46,400 bases of DNA from Bacillota bacterium (GCA_009711765.1 VEND01000034.1:1-46400); one strand, 5' to 3'; positions 35,032-43,192 are shown, counted from the first letter of the stretch. Made by a program: numbers and translations. Notes: generated from the sequence alone by a model not told the origin.

Positions 35032-36099
35032 ATGACAAGTAAAGAAGAAAAAAAGTTTTTGACAAGACTGAAGAAATTTTCACAAGAGATATTCAATGCT
35101 ACTGACGCAGCAGTTATGGAAGGATTTGAGTATTTTCAAACCAGTGAATATAAAAAAACAGGTGCAGTCAAGAGTAGGGCAAAAGAAATGTTCGCTAACA
35201 AAGGACTAAAAGGCAGTGTTCGTCTGGCAACACACATGGCAAAGAGAATGCCAAGTATGTTAAGCAATATTAAAAAGAATTATAGGGATATGGATGATTA
35301 TTTATATTCACTGGAAAATGGGAAAGCAATTCCTCATACATCTGAAAAGGTGGTTAAAGCATTTCCAAATAAGGACATTTGGAATGATTTACTTCAATAT
35401 TCATGGATTAAACATAAGGTAATTGTTGGATTCACAAAAGTTTCAGAAGAGTATATTTTTAAAGGTAAAGCAATCCCCTTTCAATATGCTCTGGTTTTTG
35501 CTCAAGAGATGAGGAAAGAGTCCATTGAAAAAGCACCGGAATTAGATGCTGGTATGGAAGTTGTTAATGTTTATAACTCGTTAGGAATTGCAACAAATGA
35601 TATTGTAGCATGGTTAAAAAAGAAGTATAAAATTATGGGAATGGCAAACCATCCATTAGGGGGATTAGTCGATTTTGTACCCCTTGCAGAAAAAGCAGGT
35701 TTAGGATTAATAGGGCGTCATGGAATGGTTATAACAAAAGAATTTGGACCACGTTGCCGAATAGCTCCAATTTTTATTGATGAAAAAATATTTCAGGTTA
35801 CAGATACAACTGAACATGAATGGATTAGTGAATTTTGTAATAAATGTGGTAATTGCGCTAGATCATGTCCTGTTGAAGCAATTTATGAAAGGCCTAAATT
35901 AGTGCAAACTAGTATTTCAGAAAATACAAAGGACAGATATGAAAGTTATGATAGAGAGAAATGTTTTGTATCTTTCTCAGCAACTATGGGCTGTGCCCTA
36001 TGTATCAGTGTTTGTCCTTTTTCACGAAATCCTAAAATATATGATGAAATGAAAACCAAACATTGGAAAATTAGAAAGGTTGATAATAATGCCAACTAA
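35032..36099 (+). CDS. Reductive-dehalogenase/QueG-like protein with two [4Fe-4S] clusters, no Tat signal
   Basis: A 355-residue soluble iron-sulphur protein. The central segment PLAEKAGLGLIGRHGMVITKEFGPRCRIAPIFID looks like the equivalent region of reductive dehalogenases and epoxyqueuosine reductase. It is followed by CNKCGNCARSCPVEAI and, after a spacer, a cysteine in KCFVSF and GCALCISVCPF, i.e. two 4Fe-4S clusters. There is no Tat signal and no recognisable membrane-anchor partner, and it is shorter than true RdhA (~450-500 residues). Whether it binds a corrinoid cannot be seen. AAGGAGG precedes ATG 35032; a longer GTG frame from 34975 would run through the promoter. The TetR gene overlaps its last 11 bases. 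Confidence 0.78.
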   Translation: MTSKEEKKFLTRLKKFSQEIFNATDAAVMEGFEYFQTSEYKKTGAVKSRAKEMFANKGLKGSVRLATHMAKRMPSMLSNIKKNYRDMDDYLYSLENGKAIPHTSEKVVKAFPNKDIWNDLLQYSWIKHKVIVGFTKVSEEYIFKGKAIPFQYALVFAQEMRKESIEKAPELDAGMEVVNVYNSLGIATNDIVAWLKKKYKIMGMANHPLGGLVDFVPLAEKAGLGLIGRHGMVITKEFGPRCRIAPIFIDEKIFQVTDTTEHEWISEFCNKCGNCARSCPVEAIYERPKLVQTSISENTKDRYESYDREKCFVSFSATMGCALCISVCPFSRNPKIYDEMKTKHWKIRKVDNNAN

Positions 36100-36703
36100 G
36101 ACATATTTTAATCTAGATGAAGAAAAACAAAAGCGAGTATATAGGGCTGTTTTCAAGGAATACACACGGGTACCACTTGAAGAGGTATCAGTGAAAAACA
36201 TTGTAAGTTCTGCGGATATACCAAGAGGTAGTTTTTATAATTATTTTATTGACAAAGAAGAAGCGTTAAGTTATTTGATATCTGAAATAAGAACTAAAGG
36301 TCATAAGGAGTTAGAGGATAGCACCAGTGAATTGCAATTGAATATTTATGAACTTATGGAAACTTTATTTATGGGTGAAATCAATAAACTAAAGAATAAG
36401 GAAGAATCAGATAGATTATTATTACTTAAACAAATAATAAAGAGTGCGAAGGCAACATCAATGTTTTATAATATAATGACAAAGGCAATCCTTGAGAACT
36501 CAATACTTGAGAAATGTTGGGATAATATGGATTTAAGTGTAGATTCTAAAGACCTTAGAAAAAGTATTGTTGATTTATTATTTGCAACTCTAAGAGATAG
36601 TATTATATTAGCAATTGAAGATGAAAACAATATTGCTTTTTCAATAAATAGCTTTAAATTGAAGATCAAAATAATTAAGTCAGGCGTCAATAATTTGATT
36701 TAA
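36089..36703 (+). CDS. TetR/AcrR-family regulator of the Fe-S operon
   Basis: A 204-residue one-domain regulator. The N-terminal helix-turn-helix is clear: EEKQKRVYRAVFKEY, VSVKNIVSSADIPRGSFYNYFIDKEEALSYLI. The C-terminal ligand domain is not family-specific. ATG 36089 lies ten bases from AAAGG and inside the end of the preceding gene (11-bp overlap), so translation is coupled; TTG 36080 is less likely. As the only intact regulator in the operon, it probably binds the two AATGACA-TGTCATT palindromes upstream. It resembles the decayed TetR gene at 38.3 kb (MPTKTYFNLDEEKQ versus MPKDTFFNLSKEKQ). Confidence 0.88.
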   Translation: MPTKTYFNLDEEKQKRVYRAVFKEYTRVPLEEVSVKNIVSSADIPRGSFYNYFIDKEEALSYLISEIRTKGHKELEDSTSELQLNIYELMETLFMGEINKLKNKEESDRLLLLKQIIKSAKATSMFYNIMTKAILENSILEKCWDNMDLSVDSKDLRKSIVDLLFATLRDSIILAIEDENNIAFSINSFKLKIKIIKSGVNNLI

Positions 36704-36814
36704 AAATCACGCTGGCCAAAAGGACAAATAGATTTTTTGAGATTTACTAAATATATTATATGCTATTTATCTAATTAAGATTGATGAGAAGCTCTAATAG
36801 AAAGAGGGAAAACA

Positions 36815-37738
36815 TTGGATATCAAAAAAGTAATGCCTAACATTAACAAGCATATTGATAAAAGTAAGCCTTATATTAGTCCAAGTGAAAATGCTCATAA
36901 AGGGCTAAATGTACCTCAAATAGTTTTTGACTATGGTAGTATCAAAACTAAAGTCAAATCATTACCCAATCTATATAAATATATGTTTGGCTCATTTAAA
37001 GAAATGAAAAAAACATATAAAGAGTTATACAAACAACCAAGGAATCCATCTAAGAATATAGCATCAAAAGACTTAGAAGGGTTGAAAGCTCTTGCAATAG
37101 AATTAGGTGCTAGTGATATTGGATTTACAGACGTAGATCTATCGTATATATTTGATGATAAGTTGATTATATATCCAAATGCAATAGTTTTAGCTATGGA
37201 AATGGCACCTAATATAATAGAAACAGCACCATCAAAAAATGCAGAAAAGGAAATCTTTAGAACATATTATGAATTGTGCGTTATGGTTAATCGAATAAAA
37301 GATTTCCTAAATGATAGGGGCTACAACGCTGAGGCTGGCCCTTCCCTTGGAGGTGAGGTGAATTATCCACTTTTAGCACAAAAATCCGGTATAGGTGTTA
37401 TTGGTAAACATGGCATGTTAATTACGCCAAAATTAGGTCCATCATTAAGATTAGCTGTGGTATATACAGATATTGCAAATCTACCGATAGAAAATGATAA
37501 TAAACATCTTTGGATAAATGATTTCTGTGAAACCTGCAATCAATGCGTAAAGAAATGCCCAGGGGGTGCCATATATAAAGATACTATAATATTTGAAGAT
37601 GGTTCGAAACAATGCATTGATTATAAAAAATGTGCTGTTCCGTTTTCAAAACAACATGGTTGTACAGTATGCATTAAAGAATGTATATTCTTTAAATCAA
37701 ACTATGATAAAATTGAAAAGGCCTTTGCTAAAAAGTAA
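36815..37738 (+). CDS. Second reductive-dehalogenase/QueG-like two-[4Fe-4S] protein
   Basis: A 307-residue paralogue of the protein at 35.0 kb. It has a helical N-terminal part, then ALAIELGASDIGFTDVD and NYPLLAQKSGIGVIGKHG with LITPKLGPSLRLAVVYTDI, the region most like reductive dehalogenases (AGLGE-G--G-LITPEYG). The C-terminal Fe-S motifs are CETCNQCVKKCPGGAI and KCAVPFSKQHGCTVCIKEC. No Tat signal. It starts with TTG after AGAGGG, 111 bp downstream of the TetR gene without an intervening terminator, so it may belong to the same operon. It could act on a halogenated or xenobiotic compound or in cofactor chemistry; this is open. Confidence 0.75.
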   Translation: MDIKKVMPNINKHIDKSKPYISPSENAHKGLNVPQIVFDYGSIKTKVKSLPNLYKYMFGSFKEMKKTYKELYKQPRNPSKNIASKDLEGLKALAIELGASDIGFTDVDLSYIFDDKLIIYPNAIVLAMEMAPNIIETAPSKNAEKEIFRTYYELCVMVNRIKDFLNDRGYNAEAGPSLGGEVNYPLLAQKSGIGVIGKHGMLITPKLGPSLRLAVVYTDIANLPIENDNKHLWINDFCETCNQCVKKCPGGAIYKDTIIFEDGSKQCIDYKKCAVPFSKQHGCTVCIKECIFFKSNYDKIEKAFAKK

Positions 37739-38267
37739 TATTTTAGAGCTAAATTTTGTCATGATTAAATAGTTTTATATCGATTTAACCATTGGAATGT
37801 ATTTGTATTATTTTTGCTTTTAATTTAAGGGTTCTTTATTATTAATTGGTAATTAAATTATTAAAGCAACTACGATTTAAACAATTAATCATATTTTATG
37901 ATGATTTATAGTTTAAGACACCGGGGTCTTAAAAAAAGCCCATAATAAATGTAAGACGTTTCTCCCAAAAACTATTATCATTCTACCAAAACACATGTTG
38001 AGACAGTTTGCCTGATAGAGAAGAAATAGGTTGAAATCAAAGTGTTAGAATAATTCTAAGTAAATATTGAAATGTTCTGCTTCCCCTTAAACTATTTGTT
38101 AGGGGGATTTTGCTTATTCAAAAAGTATAGGAAATTTCCAAATATGTTTAGCTACCCATGTAGTATTCACCGAAAATATTATCTTTTATCTTAAAGGTGC
38201 AACATAGTAAGAATGGTAAACTTATATTTTTATAATTGGAGTGCTATACCAATCTGGGAGTGAAATT
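37739..38267. other. Intergenic stretch with an rlmD remnant
   Basis: About 530 bp without an intact gene. It contains a palindrome TTTAAGAC-ACCGGG-GTCTTAAA (37912-37933), the orphan rlmD 3' end (37,994-38,040), a hairpin with CCCCT/AGGGG arms (about 38,092-38,105) that mirrors the rlmD terminator position, and GGAAATTTCC (38130-38139), a possible operator for the decayed TetR gene. Confidence 0.6.
37994..38040 (+). repeat. Orphan rlmD 3' end, copy B
   Basis: CAT-GTT-GAG-ACA-GTT-TGC... codes for HVETVCLIEKK followed by TAG, then GTTGAAATCAA. This matches the end of the second rlmD gene (HVETVVLIEKK, stop, GTTAAAATCAA) at 10 of 11 residues, and the similarity runs on past the stop. No rlmD reading frame lies upstream. 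The preceding 20 bases (37974-37993) resemble those before copy C. Confidence 0.75.
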
Positions 38268-38851
38268 ATGCCAAAAGATACTTTTTTTTAATTTATCAAA
38301 GGAGAAACAAGCTAGAATTATCGACTCAGCGATTTTACAGTTTTCTAGGGCTCATTATAATAAGGTAACCATAGATAGTATTGTAGAAGGTGCTGGAATT
38401 CCAAAAGGAAGTTTCTATCAGTATTTTAAAAATAAGGATGATCTATATGATTACATTTTCGAACAGATAGGCGATGATAAGAAAGTTGTTATAGATAGAT
38501 TGTTAAGAGATGTAGATAAAATTGATTTTAAACAATATATCATTAAAATGTTAAAAGAAGCAGAAAGCTATGGAACAGAAGACAGGAAACTAGTGGAATT
38601 AAAGAAAAAATTCCTTAATCAATTTCCTCAGGAATTGAAAAAAAGGTTTTAAAAAAAGCTATTCCGAAAGGCTATAGAATACTTGAAGAAGTGATAAGGG
38701 TGAACTAAAAGAGGATTTTAAAGTTAGTACTGCAGCCTACATGATTACATCTTGTTTCCTAAGTTTAGAGAATTATGAGTTTATGAAAGGAGAGAGGGGT
38801 GATGATGTAATAGATAGTATTTTAGATATTTTTATGAACGGAATGAAATAA
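38268..38851 (+). pseudogene. TetR/AcrR-family regulator, decayed by three frameshifts
   Basis: ATG 38268, behind a GGGAG site, begins MPKDTFF, but a run of eight T (one more than needed) shifts the frame; the next frame continues NLSKEKQARIIDSAILQFSR...IVEGAGIPKGSFYQYFKNKDDLYDYIFEQIG, a clear TetR helix-turn-helix. After FPQELKKRF a missing base ends that frame (~38,650). Reading resumes as LKKAIPKGYRILEEV, is lost again near 38,695, and resumes as DKGELKEDFKVSTAAYMITSC...DSILDIFMNGMK-stop. Three independent single-base changes make a pseudogene likelier than phase variation, although the T8 tract alone could be slippery. Confidence 0.8.
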
Positions 38852-38928
38852 TCTAATAAGTGATTTAAGTGTAAAGGAAACAGTTCTGTAGATTTAAAGG
38901 TATAAAAATATAGATGGGGTGGTATTGT

Positions 38929-39324
38929 ATGATATTCATAAGGTTATTTGGATTTATTATTGCTGCAGGGGTTGTTTTTACGAGTTTAGCAATGATGATA
39001 ATGGGGGGAAGGTGGCAAAAGATTGAGGCATCTGCATATTCAGGGGAACGACGTCCAATATGGTTTGTTTTAATAACAATATGTTTAATTGCTTTATATA
39101 TTATAGCATTTATAAAATTTATTCCTAGTGATAAAAACTGGGCAAGTTGGATTTTAATGTGTTTATTACCAATTGGATGGGTTATAAAAGGTATATTAGT
39201 TATTTTTAATAAAGAAGGTCGTGAAAAGGTAGCTAATATTTCTGGAGATAAGGCATGGATTAAAATTGCTCTTGCAAGATTGCCTCTAGCAGTATTATTA
39301 GTTGTACTTTCATTATTTGTATAA
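38929..39324 (+). CDS. Small integral membrane protein of unknown function
   Basis: A 131-residue protein with about four hydrophobic segments (residues ~2-24, ~41-60, ~72-92 and ~112-131) and short basic loops (GGRWQKIE, SGERRPIW). I do not recognise the family. ATG 38929 is six bases from GGGGTGG; the in-frame ATG 38914 lies before that site. It sits between the decayed TetR gene and the third rlmD 3'-end copy, so it belongs to the second putative cassette. If the TetR once controlled it, it may be a small transport-related or resistance protein; this is only positional inference. Confidence 0.6.
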   Translation: MIFIRLFGFIIAAGVVFTSLAMMIMGGRWQKIEASAYSGERRPIWFVLITICLIALYIIAFIKFIPSDKNWASWILMCLLPIGWVIKGILVIFNKEGREKVANISGDKAWIKIALARLPLAVLLVVLSLFV

Positions 39325-39445
39325 TAATTAAATATGTTCTAGTAATGAAGATTAAACAGTTTTTTATTTTTATTAAAAAAACATCTCTATAATCTAAAGA
39401 AAGTCTTAGGGGGATAACCTTTAATATTATATTTCTATAAAAACA

Positions 39446-39478
39446 CATATGGAGACTGTAGTGAGGATAGGGAAAAAA
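39446..39478 (+). repeat. Orphan rlmD 3' end, copy C
   Basis: CAT-ATG-GAG-ACT-GTA-GTG... codes for HMETVVRIGKK, 8 of 11 residues identical to the end of the second rlmD gene, but without the stop codon. Positions 39426-39456 match 37974-38004 (copy B) at 25 of 31 bases, including bases upstream that are not rlmD sequence. Confidence 0.65.
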
Positions 39479-39528
39479 CTTACTTTAAGTTTAAATATTA
39501 GTTTGTTTTAAAATTGAATAGTAGTAAA

Positions 39529-39572
39529 ATCCCTTATTTGACAATTAGATTAGTCAAATAAGGGATATTTAT
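39529..39572. terminator. Long hairpin, probable terminator
   Basis: ATCCCTTATTTGAC (39529-39542) and its exact complement (39553-39566) form a 14-bp stem with a 10-base loop, followed by ATTTATTTTG. It lies between convergent genes. Confidence 0.6.
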
Positions 39573-39597
39573 TTTGTGCATTTCTAAGAATCTAGTA

Positions 39598-39635
39598 ATA
39601 CTTAGAATAAAAAATATATATTTTATTCTAAGTAT
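39598..39635. repeat. Perfect 15-bp inverted repeat
   Basis: ATACTTAGAATAAAA (39598-39612) is exactly complementary to 39621-39635 around an 8-base AT loop. It may terminate the minus-strand gene that ends at 39,666, although no T-run follows. Confidence 0.55.
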
Positions 39636-39665
39636 ATATAACCTATTATTATGCCTTAACTTTGA

Positions 39666-40046
39666 TTACTTTTTATCTTTAGTGGTCTTCTGTTTTTCCC
39701 ATTTTTTATAATCCTTAAGCAAAGTCAGCGCTCTTTTAATTGTTTTATCCTGTGTTTTTGAGCTGTTTTTAAGGATTCTTGACATTTGCACTAATTGAAC
39801 TTCTAAATATTTAGGGTTGTTGAGTTTAGCAGAAATAGAAGTCTTATTTGATTTGCGTGATGACGAGAGAGACTCCTTAAACATCAGTAACAGAAAACTA
39901 TTTTTCTTTTGTTTGGGAATCTGTTTAGATGATTCATAAACCTGATTGAATAATTTCTCTAGATTTCGCTTTCTATAATAATAAAATACGATAGTTACAC
40001 CGATTACTAAAATTAGTATTGCACCAACAATAAATTTAATGTCCAT
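39666..40046 (-). CDS. Small membrane-anchored protein of unknown function
   Basis: A 126-residue protein with one N-terminal membrane helix (IKFIVGAILILVIGVTIVFYYY, residues 3-24) followed by a highly basic, lysine-rich cytoplasmic domain (YRKRNLEKLF... ending KWEKQKTTKDKK). I do not recognise a family. ATG 40046 is eight bases from AGGAG; the upstream in-frame GTG at 40055 overlaps that site. Two 15-bp direct repeats lie just upstream and may control it. It is separated from the ABC permease gene (same strand) by 240 bp. Confidence 0.6.
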   Translation of the reverse strand: MDIKFIVGAILILVIGVTIVFYYYRKRNLEKLFNQVYESSKQIPKQKKNSFLLLMFKESLSSSRKSNKTSISAKLNNPKYLEVQLVQMSRILKNSSKTQDKTIKRALTLLKDYKKWEKQKTTKDKK

Positions 40047-40064
40047 TAACTTCACTCCTTTAAA

Positions 40065-40113
40065 AAATATACTATCTATTTTACCATAAATCGTTTATAA
40101 ATACACTATCTAT
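40065..40113. repeat. Direct repeats upstream of the 126-residue gene, candidate operator
   Basis: AAATATACTATCTAT (40065-40079) and AAATACACTATCTAT (40099-40113) are near-identical 15-bp direct repeats, offset by 34 bp, in the promoter region of the minus-strand gene. An extended -10-like TGGTAAAAT lies between them on that strand. Confidence 0.5.
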
Positions 40114-40211
40114 AAAGGGGATTAACTAGAAAAATATGATAGAGATAATAGAAATTACTCCCACTTTAAATACGTCTAAACGGTAGTATTGAAAAGATAG
40201 ATTATAATAAG

Positions 40212-40249
40212 AAATAACTGGGTTTATTAAAAAGGGGATACAGTTATTT
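40212..40249. terminator. Possible terminator downstream of the ABC permease gene
   Basis: AAATAACTG (40212-40220) pairs with CAGTTATTT (40241-40249) across a 20-base loop. T-rich flanks occur on the + side. The long loop makes it weak. Confidence 0.35.
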
Positions 40250-40285
40250 TTGTATAGTATACATTTTAATTTCATAAACATGCTC

Positions 40286-42385
40286 TTAGATTTCAACTAT
40301 TTTTTTTACCTTCCTAAAAGATAGTTTGTATATTAAATACATAAAGATACTAATTAAAATGATAATACCAAAATCAATTTTAAGTCCAAGGTATTCGCTT
40401 GGAGTAACATTTCCACTATTACCATACATTATAAAAAAGTAGAATAGATATGTAACTGTACTTCCAACTATGGTAGGGACAACAAATATTTTTTTTAGTT
40501 GTACTTTTATACATTTTTCAATATGTTTGTTATTGGCTCCAAGTCTTTTTAAGCTCTCAAATAAGGTTTTGTTATTAATGGCGATGGTTACACTTCTGGT
40601 ATACGAAATGATACCTATTGCTGTTAAGCAAATAACTGCAATATAAATAAATAATAAGAGAAACACAGACATATTTTTCATAATATCTTGACGGTTTAAT
40701 ACGCCGAATGAAGGGTAGTATTTCCAGTTAGTAAATAATGAATTATTATCTGTAGATAGGTCAACAACATAGTTATATGGATAATAATTCCTACCCTTTT
40801 CTAACGCTATTTTTTTAGCATATTCATCATAATAGGGATTAACTGCCGATTTTTTAGAGCTTCTTTTTATAATTTCATTTTTCAACTCTTTAGCAAAAGC
40901 ATAAGTTTTCTCTGGGTTTTCAACATTAAAGAGCACAAAATTTTCGATATTTTCCTTTGATAAATCTTTTAAATATTTATTATAATCTTTGTTAGAAATC
41001 ACATATTTTGTTGTACCTTCTTTTACAAATGGTTGAAAGGTTATAGTTTTTTTATAGTCCATCTTTTTAGTAACATCATTAGTAGGATTAGTAACTATAT
41101 TTAGATCGTCGAATCTTTTGTGTATATTTTCTGCACTCTCAAATCCTATGATAGTCATATACTCCCCAGATTTAAGATTAACATTTTGTTTTGAAACTCT
41201 ATTAAAATGGCTTACACTGAAAAATTCGCTATAACCTATTTTGTCTATATAATCATAGGTTATTTTACCATTATTTTCAAAGTTAGCTTTAACTCCATTA
41301 ACTATAAGTGAAATTGACTGAATCTCTTTATAGGAAGTAATATTCACAGCGTGTTTTTCAGCAAGGGAGTATATTTCATCCTTTGTAACTTGATTTTCAG
41401 TAATTTTATAATGGAATGAATAGTCATAAGGATTATTATAAAAGGAATAAAAAATACTAGATATAACAGCAGGAGTATAAAAAGACGCAAATAATGCTCC
41501 ACAAATTAATAAAGATAACACACACATATTTCTAACAGTTTGTTTACCTATAAATTTCATCATGCTTTTTGGTATTATGTTTTTATAGTATTTTTTTGAA
41601 CTTTTCCCTTTTTTACTGTGAACAACTACAAAGGTTATTACCATGTAAATACCAACTATTGATAGTAAGTAGGTAATATTCCATATTGAAGGCATTAGGA
41701 AATTAAAAACTCTTATAGATAAAATAGGAATACCATAACCTAAAAACATGCCTATAATAATAAAAATCACGCCAACTGTTCCAAACCATGATTTTATACT
41801 CTTTACTATCTCAGACTTTTTGTTTTCATTTAAAATATCCATTAGATTAGTACGATTAATAAATCTTATTGCCATAGTGAAATTGCACAGTGTAACAAAT
41901 AGACAAAATATAATTCCAAAGACCATACCGAACCAACCTATGTGATAAACCATTTCCCTAGTGTCAATAATAAAAAACTGAAATAATTTCCAGATACCAT
42001 AGGATATTGGAATACTTAATACTAAACCAATTACAGAACTAGTAAATGTGATAAGTAAAAGTTCAGTGAAAAGAACTTTTTTTATATGAGATTTTTTTGT
42101 TCCAAGGGATAGAAGTATCCCTGTTTCTTTACTTTTGTACTTTAAAAATAAAGATGAAGCGTAGCTAGTAAAAAGTGCACAACCAATAATAGCTATTCCA
42201 AAAATTAAATAGGCTTGCTTAGTACTGTCGCCGTGTTTTGGGAATACATTTTGTACAGTTGGGCTTAAAAACATTACAGCATAAGAAGTAACAAGTACAA
42301 TTGATAGTATTTTACAAAAGATTAGTATATAATAATTTTTTATGTTTTTAGAACGAAGTTTTGAGTAAATGTTATTCATAGTCAT
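40286..42385 (-). CDS. FtsX-type permease of a Bce-like peptide ABC transporter
   Basis: A 699-residue ABC permease of the MacB/FtsX superfamily with the BceB-like layout: four N-terminal hydrophobic helices, further helices to ~residue 310, a large (~260-residue) extracellular domain rich in Lys, Asn and Tyr, and three C-terminal helices. The FtsX signature is seen in SKETGILLSLGTKKSHIKKVLFTELLLI and again in ESLKRLGANNKHIEKCIKVQLKK. Such transporters protect against antimicrobial peptides by freeing or exporting them. ATG 42385 (behind GGGTGG) overlaps the ATPase gene by 14 bases; ATG 42379 is an alternative. The cognate peptide is unknown. Confidence 0.86.
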   Translation of the reverse strand: MTMNNIYSKLRSKNIKNYYILIFCKILSIVLVTSYAVMFLSPTVQNVFPKHGDSTKQAYLIFGIAIIGCALFTSYASSLFLKYKSKETGILLSLGTKKSHIKKVLFTELLLITFTSSVIGLVLSIPISYGIWKLFQFFIIDTREMVYHIGWFGMVFGIIFCLFVTLCNFTMAIRFINRTNLMDILNENKKSEIVKSIKSWFGTVGVIFIIIGMFLGYGIPILSIRVFNFLMPSIWNITYLLSIVGIYMVITFVVVHSKKGKSSKKYYKNIIPKSMMKFIGKQTVRNMCVLSLLICGALFASFYTPAVISSIFYSFYNNPYDYSFHYKITENQVTKDEIYSLAEKHAVNITSYKEIQSISLIVNGVKANFENNGKITYDYIDKIGYSEFFSVSHFNRVSKQNVNLKSGEYMTIIGFESAENIHKRFDDLNIVTNPTNDVTKKMDYKKTITFQPFVKEGTTKYVISNKDYNKYLKDLSKENIENFVLFNVENPEKTYAFAKELKNEIIKRSSKKSAVNPYYDEYAKKIALEKGRNYYPYNYVVDLSTDNNSLFTNWKYYPSFGVLNRQDIMKNMSVFLLLFIYIAVICLTAIGIISYTRSVTIAINNKTLFESLKRLGANNKHIEKCIKVQLKKIFVVPTIVGSTVTYLFYFFIMYGNSGNVTPSEYLGLKIDFGIIILISIFMYLIYKLSFRKVKKIVEI

Positions 42386-43127
42386 TGTTTTCACCACCCA
42401 ATTCTTTTAAGGTTTTTAGTAGTAAATCTAAAAATTCAGTTCTATTAGTTTCTTTTTTTAATTCTTTATAGATTTCACCGTCTCTAAGTACAAGAACTCT
42501 ATCACAGAAGCTTGCAGAAAAACTATCATGGGTTACCATAAATATTGTAGCTGAAAGTTTATTTTTAGCATTTATAAAAGCTTCAATAACTGTTCGACTT
42601 GACTTGCTGTCTAAATTTCCAGTTGGTTCATCGGCTAATATTAAAAAAGGATTATTTATTAAAGCTCTCGCAACAGCAGTTCGCTGCTTTTCTCCACCTG
42701 AAATTTCAGCAGGGTATTTATTTTTAATATGAGAAATACAAAAAAAATCACATAATTTATTTACAGAAGATTCCATAGAAACAATATTTTTATCAGCTAT
42801 AATTTGAGGAAGACAAATATTTTCAAATACTGTAAGCCCATCAAGTAGCATAAAATCTTGAAAAACAAACCCTAATTTTTCATTCCTGATATAAGCAAGG
42901 TTATCTTCTTTTAAACCTATTATACTTTCTCCATTTAAGAGAATTTCACCTTTATCAGATGGAATATATTGTGATATAGTATTTAACAATGTGGTTTTGC
43001 CGCTACCCGAGGGCCCCATAACTGCAACAAATTCTCCTTTGTGTATTTTAAAGTACACATTTTTTAATACATCATATTTAATATTATTTGTTTTGTATGA
43101 CTTATATAAATTTTTAACCGTTAACAT
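42372..43127 (-). CDS. ABC transporter ATPase (BceA/LolD-type)
   Basis: A 251-residue ATP-binding subunit. Walker A GPSGSGKTTLLN (residues 38-49), Q-loop FVFQDFMLLDGLTVFEN, signature ISGGEKQRTAVARAL, Walker B LILADEPTGNLD and H-loop VTHD are all present, in the MacB/LolD/BceA subfamily style. AAGGAG lies eight bases before the ATG. It is translationally coupled to the permease downstream and divergent from the LytTR regulator, with a 173-bp shared control region, so the two-component system probably governs its expression. Confidence 0.93.
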   Translation of the reverse strand: MLTVKNLYKSYKTNNIKYDVLKNVYFKIHKGEFVAVMGPSGSGKTTLLNTISQYIPSDKGEILLNGESIIGLKEDNLAYIRNEKLGFVFQDFMLLDGLTVFENICLPQIIADKNIVSMESSVNKLCDFFCISHIKNKYPAEISGGEKQRTAVARALINNPFLILADEPTGNLDSKSSRTVIEAFINAKNKLSATIFMVTHDSFSASFCDRVLVLRDGEIYKELKKETNRTEFLDLLLKTLKELGGENNDYE

Positions 43128-43192
43128 AATATCACTCTCCTTAACTTATTAACTTATAAATATAATAACTTGATTTATATCATATTTTAATA

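Larger units (their letters stand above)
39325..39665. other. Intergenic stretch with rlmD remnant and two long hairpins
   Basis: About 340 bp with no gene. It contains the orphan rlmD 3' end copy C (39,446-39,478) and two perfect long inverted repeats (39529-39566 and 39598-39635) between the convergent neighbouring genes. Confidence 0.6.

Noticed and set aside
34671..39478. A complete integrative element or prophage
   Set aside because: No integrase, relaxase, replication or structural gene is present; only the repeated rlmD ends suggest past insertion.
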